Source: Rostratula benghalensis
Taxonomy: Eukaryota; Chordata; Aves; Charadriiformes; Rostratulidae
Direction: 5' to 3'
Assembly: GCA_013399305.1 (NCBI GenBank)
Contig: VXAI01000004.1
Coordinates: 1,093,768 to 1,157,767 of the forward strand
DNA: 64,000 nt
The notes under the pieces: model-generated
Databases searched by the model: none
The model's input: only the letters and a program-made list of their open reading frames with translations
What the model was told of the DNA's origin: nothing
Shown: piece after piece, positions 57,291-64,000 of the stretch
Position numbering within the stretch: position 1 is the first letter of the stretch
Layout of the letters: every line of letters begins with the position of its first letter
Made by a program: the position numbers and the translations under genes

Positions 57291-59799
57291 TTGATGCTAT
57301 TAGAAATGGGGGTTTGGCTTAGCTTCACCTCTCTTTTCTTAGGGATCTTGCATACCTTACTCCAGACCAATTTCTGCTGGTTCTCATGTCTCCTGTTTCA
57401 CTAATCATGAAGTGGGGAAGTTTTGCTTATGGACTACATCATGTGGCTGTCAAACTGAAGGGGGGGGGGGGGGGATAAGACTGGCAGTGGGGAAGCCCTA
57501 AGGGGTATCGCTCTGCACATGTGTGCATGTGCCCTCCCTTCCCATAGGATGTGTGGCTACAGTTCTGGTGAAGTGATGGCTTTCAGAGACATTCCCCTTC
57601 CCGGTGGCCTCCTCCCTGAAAAACTGATTGAGCAGAAAAACAGCTTCGCTCTGGATTCTCTGAGGGAAGGAAGAAGAAAGTGGTGGGTGGAAACTGGAGA
57701 CTGGAATCTCTGGGAGGCTTCTGATGGGATGGCAAGGTCTATCTGTCTGATATCACCTGCAGGATTCTGTGGTAAACCCAGGTCATTATGTTCTAGCTGG
57801 AGATAGCGTGGTGAGAACGGGAAAGGGAGGCAACGGCCCATACTCACTCGTGGTTGGCAGAGGAGAGGGAGTCTCCAAACCATTACTGAAAAGGGGACCC
57901 TGATCTCAGATTCAAGAATCCAGTGTTTATGGATGAGCCCATGACAGCAGAAACAAAATAAAATCAGTAGAGACCTGTGTTCGTGAACTGAATTAAACAT
58001 AATACATTTTTCTGCAGGAAAAATGGTTTCTATGATGAAATAAAAACACCTTTCAACTTTGACTCAGAAACACACACTTTAAGGATCTTCTTTGCATTTA
58101 AACCCTATCTATCTTTGGAAAAAGAGTTGAAAGAGTTCCCTCTCTTTCAGGGAGGGAACAGAACAAGAGCCTCCTCCCCTCCAGGATTTCTTGATTTTTA
58201 CTATAATTGTAGGATTTACTATGCATTTTGTAGATGTAGAACTGTAGAAGAGTAGTGGGTGAAAAATACCACTTGGTTTAGATACTACTGGAGTTTTAGT
58301 GTACCTTTTTGTTTTCTTCATGCTTTGTTTTGCTTGAACCTGTACTGGCTTTTTCTTTTTTTCTTCTTGCACATGCAAATAGAAGTCACTTCCATATGCT
58401 GGAGCTGCTGCTTCATATCATAAAAAATACAAAATAAATACGTATTTGAAAAATATCCACTGGTAGATTAATTAAGCTTCTAGAGGTAAAGAGAGCAGTG
58501 TTTTCTTTGATACTACAATAACTTAAAAACTACTGACAAATGACCTCTATGTAGAGATTTACTTGCCATTACTGCTCTGGAGTTGGGTGATAAAACCACT
58601 GATTTTTTGCATCCAGCTTTCAGTAATAGGCTGTGCTGTGTAGTTCACAATTTGGGCAGATCACTTTTGAATGAGGATTAAGAACTGTCATAAGTCAGAT
58701 GTAAGTCTGGTATGACTCTTGGGCTGCCAAGCAGAAAGTACTTAGGTAAAAACAGGACTTTGCTCACTGTTTCCAGCTTTAAACCAGCATTCCTGAAAAA
58801 AATTTTCTAAAAATCCAGATTCTTTAGCCCAATTGAAGAAGGCCTATATAAGCCTTATTAGGGGCTAGTTCATGTAGATTTGAGGAACAGAAATTCATGC
58901 CAGCCGTCTTGCATTGAAAACCTATAGGCCAGCTCTGGTAGGAGATGCCTGGTTATGGTGGAACATGAGTTTCTGCAGATAAAAATATATTTTAAAATTT
59001 TACCTTAAAGAATAAAATTGCTAGGATACAGTGGTAAAAATATTGTGTAAATCAATGATGGTTGTCTGATTATTGGAACCATCTAGCAAGTGCCTTTTGT
59101 CTCATAGCATGTGAATCCTTTGTCTGGTAAACAGAGACTTTGATGATACAATTAAATGGAAATAAGAGAGCAACAGCACAGGCCAGTTAAGTTTCCCAAT
59201 GATTTTCTGGAACTCTAGTTAAAGGAAGCTTACGAACATACCTATTTATATTTAGTAATGTTTGCTGCCTTCCTGGTGCATTTCCTTCTCCCAAACCAAC
59301 AGCAGTCTTTGATGAGGCTGCTGTTGTTCCAAAGCACCTTCAATAATGGGGCTCTTCTCTATTCTCTGTTGTATAGAAAATAAATGTGACTTAGAAATGC
59401 TTCTGCTTTTATACAGATAGAATTGAGGGAAAAGTGCTGATAGCCAGGTAAGAGTGACAGATGTACGCTTCTCCAGAAGGAGCAGCTGCCTTTTTGGGGA
59501 ACAAAATTAGTGAGACTGTGGTGATGGTACTCCTGCCAACATGTTAATTACTGGGGCGAACAAAATTTTAGTTAAAAATGATCATTGGCAGGTTAACCGT
59601 CACTGTCCTTTATGACTGACTCTCAAAGTTGTAAGGGAGAAGCATACAAAAATCGATCTATAAAGCTGAATCGTTTTGTTCTGACTACTAGCTTTGACTA
59701 GGTGAGTCTCGGCGACCCCCTTTTCCACAGCGGTTCTTTTTTTTTTTCCCACGGTAGGTTTTGTGGTTTTTTAACTTCATCCTTCCTTTTTGGTCGGCG
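57291..59799. other. Intergenic region between LYST and the CpG island
   Basis: About 2.5 kb. It holds a G15 run (57,460-57,474) and a GC-richer, purine-biased stretch at 57,500-57,960 that is open on the minus strand but matches nothing I recognise. There is an isolated AATAAA at 57,957. The rest is AT-rich sequence without repeats or genes I can support. Confidence 0.6.
57460..57474 (+). repeat. G15 homopolymer
   Basis: Fifteen consecutive G about 190 nt beyond the distal poly(A) signal of LYST. Confidence 0.9.
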
Positions 59800-60900
59800 T
59801 GAGGAAGGGACAAGCAGTACGGGCTCCGTAACCCCCCAAACCCCTGGTGTCGTACAGGCTTAGCCCGCTCCATGTTTCAGAAATAACCCGGGTGGGTGAT
59901 TGCTCCCTGGCGCCTGCTGGAACCGGGGCAGCAGCCGGCTGCAGCGGTACAAAGGGGGTGACGGGGGAAGGTAACGCCTGAAGGCGGGACAGGACTGCCT
60001 CAAGCGTCCCTCCCTCACGGCCAGAGCCGGCTTCCCGCCCTACGCTCCGCGGGCGCCTGAGGGCCGTTAACGGCCGCGCGGGGAGGTCAGCACCGCGGGA
60101 GGCGCGAGGGCGGTGGCAGCCGTTGGCCGCGGCCGCCCCGCCCCGCCCGTCACCGCCGGCCATGTGCCGCTGCCGGGCGCCGAGCCGGGCTGCCAGGACC
60201 TTCCCCGCCCGCCTGCCGCCGCCCCCGCACGGTGAGTGTCCCGGCGGTGCTGGGCGAGATCCCCGCCGCTGTGCGGGAGGCGGGGGAACGTGCCGTGTGG
60301 GCTGAGGAGGGGTGAGGGCCGGGCAGGGCGGGGCGGGGGCTCGGGCAGGGGCGTCGGCTGGGCGGGAGGGCCGGTAGCGGCGTTTCCGTGCGGGGGTTCC
60401 TCCGTGGCTGCGACGGCTCTGGTGTCCTGGGAAACCCGCGGCTGCCTCCGCCCGGCAGCCCGGCTGGCCCCCGTCGGCTGTGGGTAAACAAGGCAGCGGT
60501 GGCCGCGCTTTGCGGAGTTACCCGGCTACCCGCAAAAGTCAGCTACGGGCTTTGGGTTCCGCCGTCGTTGTCGTCGGGGGCGGGGGGTTGAATCGTCCTC
60601 CTCCGGAAAAACCCCAGGTACCTTTTCCCGCGGGCGGTGATGGCGGGGTCTCTGCCCAGCGTCCTTGTGCCCCCGCCTGCAGCTGGCGGGTGCGAAGGCG
60701 CAAGAAAGTGGCTGCTTTTCCTGCCGGCTGGTTCGCACTGCTGGAGGGATAAAATCTCACTGTCTTACTGCCCAGCTGCTGCTTACAGCGTGCGGGGCTG
60801 TAAACTACTGCACAGCAAAACGATTAAGGGAGCGCAGTGAGACAGAAAACTCGGAATAACAACCTGAAAAACGTTTCTGTCCGGCAGGTAATGAGGGGCC
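59800..60900. promoter_or_regulatory. CpG island: promoter of the next gene
   Basis: Abrupt change from AT-rich DNA to very GC- and CpG-rich sequence, densest at 59,990-60,480. It has clustered GC boxes ('ccccgccccgcccg' near 60,134 and 'gggcggggcgggggc' near 60,326) and a NotI-type GCGGCCGC near 60,127; no TATA box is obvious. This is typical of a dispersed vertebrate promoter. The only strong splice donor close by is on the + strand, suggesting transcription away from LYST. By recalled synteny the downstream tandem neighbour of LYST in mammals is GNG4. Confidence 0.8.
60080..60231 (+). other. Putative first exon (5' UTR or short coding) of the downstream gene, possibly GNG4
   Basis: The donor at 60,231|60,232 is near-perfect (CACG|GTGAGT) and lies in the core of the CpG island. 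The 5' edge is unknown and is set only roughly. An ATG at 60,162 opens a short Arg/Pro-rich frame into the donor; I do not recognise it and it may be non-coding. Two later donor-like sites (60,614 CCAG|GTACCT; 60,888 GCAG|GTAATG) allow alternative or longer first exons. No GNG4 coding sequence (about 75 codons, ending in a CaaX-type motif) was seen before 64,000. Confidence 0.45.
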
Positions 60901-63099
60901 AAGCTTCTCGGGAGGCATCTCCTCTACTTTAATATGTTACAGTTCAGTTGAAATACGTTTTAAACAGGATTTAAGTGAAATAATCAAACTTCCTCGTGTA
61001 GTTCTTTAAAAAGTCACAACTATCTGTTAAAAGTTAGCTGAAAAGGTAAAACAGTGGGTAGGTCTCATGTTTGTGTCTCAAGCTATCTGATCTCTGATGG
61101 TTTGCTGGTTGGTTATGTGGTTTGCACATAACCTGTATGCTGATGATAAATATATTACATAAAAAGATTGTAGAATGTCACATTGGTTCAGCCATTGTTT
61201 TCTTAGATTTTTAGATGTTGAGAAGTGAGGTGATATTTTTGGATAAAGGATTTGGGTATGGTGGCAAGAATTTTTGGAATTTGACAGTTGGACTGGTTGT
61301 AGTACCTATGTTAGATGAAAACTGAGCTGTTGAAGTTTGGCTGTTTTGCCAGATCATGGTAGGATTTACATGATCAGCAGTTATTTTTGAAGTCACCATA
61401 TTTATGGAATGAAAATTGTATTTCTTTGTTATCACAGACAGTAGTCTTTAACAATTTCTGCTTGAACTACTAAGCTTCTCCTTAACAGATAGAGTAAAAC
61501 ACTGTAGTAACTTTCTATTATTTCTTCCTGCAGCCATGGGACAGAGAAAGGAAAAAGAGCCTCCCTCTCTGCTTGCAGAGCTACATCAGGTGTGATAAAT
61601 CTTAGAGTAAGAACTGAGATAGCAGGGGCAGTTTTTCCCGTGCCCTGCAGATGAAGGGAAATGACTTGTGTCGTGTGGACAGTGATGTTAGCTCAGATAG
61701 CTAGGGCTCTTAGTGCAGGGGTATTTCTTAAGTTTCTATTTTCTAAACAGTAATTGTGGAACTCCCTTTTTTTACTTCCCCTGAAATTCCTTTGATATGC
61801 CAGTTTGTCATCAAACAGCTGTCAGGCTGTAAATTTTGCTGTTTATATTCCTGGTGTGTTGGCAAGTGGATGATGAAATGTGGGGATCTTTCTGCAATTA
61901 AGAATGTGATCTGCAGGTCATTATTCAAAGATTACTCTTGCTAATGTCACTGGCATTTCATGTCATGATTAGGTTAACTTTTCTATCACACTACATTGTC
62001 CAAGAAGTACAGAGCTTGTGCGGAAGGTGTTCTTCAGAGTTGTGAACCCCAGGTTCTCTAATAGAGTAATTTCAGGTCTATGGCTTTAGAAGGCTGAAAG
62101 ACAATGGAAGACAACAATTGGGTTAAGGGCTTTTGAGATTGAATATTCTACAGGCCACTCTTTTGGTAAGGTGTTTTAATGTTGTACTTGGAACTGGAGG
62201 GGGGGGGGAGAGGATTTGCAGTGCAGCTTTTCATCCTTTTTGCTTGTAGAAATCTGTACTGAAGAGCTTGAAAATTACATTTTGCTTCTCAGTTACTCAA
62301 AATTTCAGCCTTTTCTGCATTCCGCTGACAAGTATTTATATACAAAGCTTGGTAAATGTAGGTTGCACTCTTTACCCCTATGCAAGGTCAAGCTGTACCT
62401 GCAAATATTTATGCAACTTCCTGGGTTATCATAAGATAAGTTGGCCTTTGAAGTGCTGTTGGTTACAATCTAATCTATTCTAAAAACAAATAAAGAAAAG
62501 TTGCTCTTCACAAGCATATTTATGAGCCCCGGAGATTAAGATCTTTGGCATGAATGAGTTAAATGCACCCAGAAAAAGGATGAGGTTCATGCAAGGTAAA
62601 AAAAAAAAAAAACAAACCAAAAGCCCAGAAAATTCAGCTGGCTGGGAGGCTCTGGCTCTGCCGCTTTCAGGAGCAATGCTTTAGGAAATGGCTGGTTAGC
62701 ATGGTGTGCCAGTCAGCAGAAACTACTTGGCTGAAAAAGGCCATGTAGCTGCTGTCAATATTCTTTGTTAATGTGATCAGTGTTCCCCTTAAATAAGAGA
62801 GTCACAGAGAATAGATTGATGAGCTCAGTGCACTGCATAAAAATACAGTGGATAAATGAGCTCCTACATAAAGTGGGTCCGCAATCATGCATCAAGAACA
62901 TGTAGACTGCACGTAGCTTGATCACTAACATAGTTACTGTAACTACGGTGATTATCAGGACCTGTGTATTGATCTAACTTAATAGGGGGCTGCTGGAAAA
63001 ACAACCAGGAATGAACATTAGTGAAACCAGCTAAGTAATTTCTGGTTCAAGGCCTTTTAGGTAATTTAAAAGACGGGGAGAAGTTATTCCTTTTGAGCA
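60901..63099 (+). other. Probable first intron of the downstream gene
   Basis: AT-rich unique-looking sequence after the CpG island, with a G10 tract (62,199-62,208) and an A-rich tract near 62,599. No exon with homology I recognise. Called intronic only because of the strong donor at 60,232 and the absence of another gene before the window ends. Confidence 0.4.
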
Positions 63100-63668
63100 T
63101 CAAAAGATGGCTGGCCAGCAGGTTGAGGGAGGTGACTCTGCCCCTCTACTCTGCTCTCATGAGACCCCACCTGGAGTACTGCAGTGCCACTCTGGGGCCT
63201 CCAACTTAAGAAGGACAGGGGCCTGTTGGAGAAGGTCCAGAGAAGGGCCACAAAAATGATCAGAGGACAGGCTGAGAGAGTTGGGGTTGTTCACCCTGGA
63301 TACGAGAAGGCTCCGAGGACATCTTATAGCAGCCTTCCAGTGCTTAAAGGGGATCTACAGGAAAGATGGGGGCAAATTTTTTTGTTAGGGCCTCTTGTGA
63401 CAGGACAAAGGGTGATGGCTTTAAACTAGAAGAGGGTAGATTTAGGCTAGGTATAAGGAAGAGATTTTTTTTATTCTGAGTGTGGTGAAACCCTGGAACA
63501 GGTTACCCAGACAGGTGGTAGACGCATCATCCCTGGAAACATGCAAGGATAGTTGGACGGGGTTCTGAGCAACCTGATCTAGTTAAGACACCCCTGCTAA
63601 TTACAGGCAGGGTGTTAAATGAGGTGATCTTTAAAGGTTCTTTCCAACCCAGTCTATGCTATAGACTG
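63100..63668 (+). mobile_element. CR1-type LINE fragment downstream of the CpG island
   Basis: About 570 bp with CR1 phrases 'gaccccacctggagtactgc', 'ggagaaggtccagagaaggg' (with small indels) and 'ccctggaacaggttacccag', ending 'ggttctttccaacccagtct' plus 'atgctatagact'. More diverged than the copy at 39.9 kb. The short ORF inside it is CR1 remnant, not a gene. The left edge is approximate. Confidence 0.9.
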
Positions 63669-64000
63669 TAAGCTGCCCCCCCAGATACCATATAAAGTTT
63701 ATTGTGCCTTCCCAGGATCTAAAGGCTGTGAAAACCCTTGACTGTTTAAAAGGAGCTGGCTTAGGAGAGGGTTGGAGCCATTTGTCAGGCTGCAGCCTCA
63801 AAGGAAACACTGAGAGAGATCCCATGAGTCGGTCTTTAAAGAAGGAGGCTTCCTTACTTTCCAGGGGATGGTCGTTCAGGGAGATGTGTAACAGAATCTC
63901 TTATTATTATAACTTATTTTCTCTCCAGAGATTTATTTCTAAGTAACAATAATATTTCATTAAAGAGTATTAAGCTTAAAGTTATCAAAGAATATCACAG

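Noticed and set aside
57557..58000. 147-codon minus-strand ORF between LYST and the CpG island
   Set aside because: No recognisable protein similarity, low-complexity composition, and no promoter or splice context seen.
59777..60860. Several overlapping Arg/Pro/Gly-rich ORFs on both strands in the CpG island
   Set aside because: High GC removes stop codons in all frames; none has recognisable domains. Treated as promoter and 5' exon sequence.
63184..63429. 81-codon ORF near the right end
   Set aside because: It lies wholly inside a degenerate CR1 fragment.
1..64000. CRISPR arrays, operons, phage, toxin systems, endogenous viral genes, tRNA or rRNA genes
   Set aside because: None seen. The window is an ordinary vertebrate gene region, and no undescribed multi-gene system is supported by the sequence.

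Overview
The window is vertebrate nuclear DNA, most likely from a bird. It is AT-rich, has short introns for a vertebrate gene of this size, and has very few interspersed repeats. The recognisable ones are CR1-type LINE 3' ends with the standard avian CR1 phrases (for example the 'ggaacaggttgcccag' motif). No bacterial, plasmid or phage features are present, and no novel multi-gene system is visible.

Positions 1 to about 57,290 are one gene on the + strand: the 3' three-quarters of LYST, the lysosomal trafficking regulator (the Chediak-Higashi/beige gene). I traced 48 exons with consistent splice sites and phases. They encode 2,757 residues and end at a TGA at 55,310-55,312. The first exon is cut by the window edge. 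Order of domains: an armadillo/alpha-solenoid-like N-terminal part (exons 1-6); a concanavalin A-like lectin/laminin-G-type domain (exons 7-11); a long helical section with a Ser-rich disordered insert (exons 12-30); the PH-like domain (31-34); the BEACH domain (35-40); and C-terminal WD40 repeats (42-48). The mammalian protein is about 3,800 residues, so roughly the first 1,040 lie upstream. About 2 kb of 3' UTR follows, with a proximal and a distal AATAAA.

From 57.3 to 59.8 kb is a short intergenic gap with no recognised gene. A strong CpG island lies at about 59.8-60.9 kb with GC boxes and a consensus splice donor (60,232) on the + strand. This looks like the promoter and first, probably 5' UTR, exon of the next gene in tandem. 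By remembered mammalian synteny the best candidate is GNG4, but none of its coding sequence is in the window. The rest (60.9-64.0 kb) looks like the first intron of that gene and holds a CR1 copy at 63.1-63.7 kb.

Points worth a second look: a candidate frame-shifting cryptic exon in the intron at 29,010-30,434; a conserved 14-3-3-type motif in the Ser-rich insert; a 20-nt G run in the 3' UTR between the two poly(A) signals; a 76-nt intron; a 24-nt exact repeat in two introns 2 kb apart; a protein-like antisense ORF in the intron after exon 9; and the short LYST-to-CpG-island spacing.
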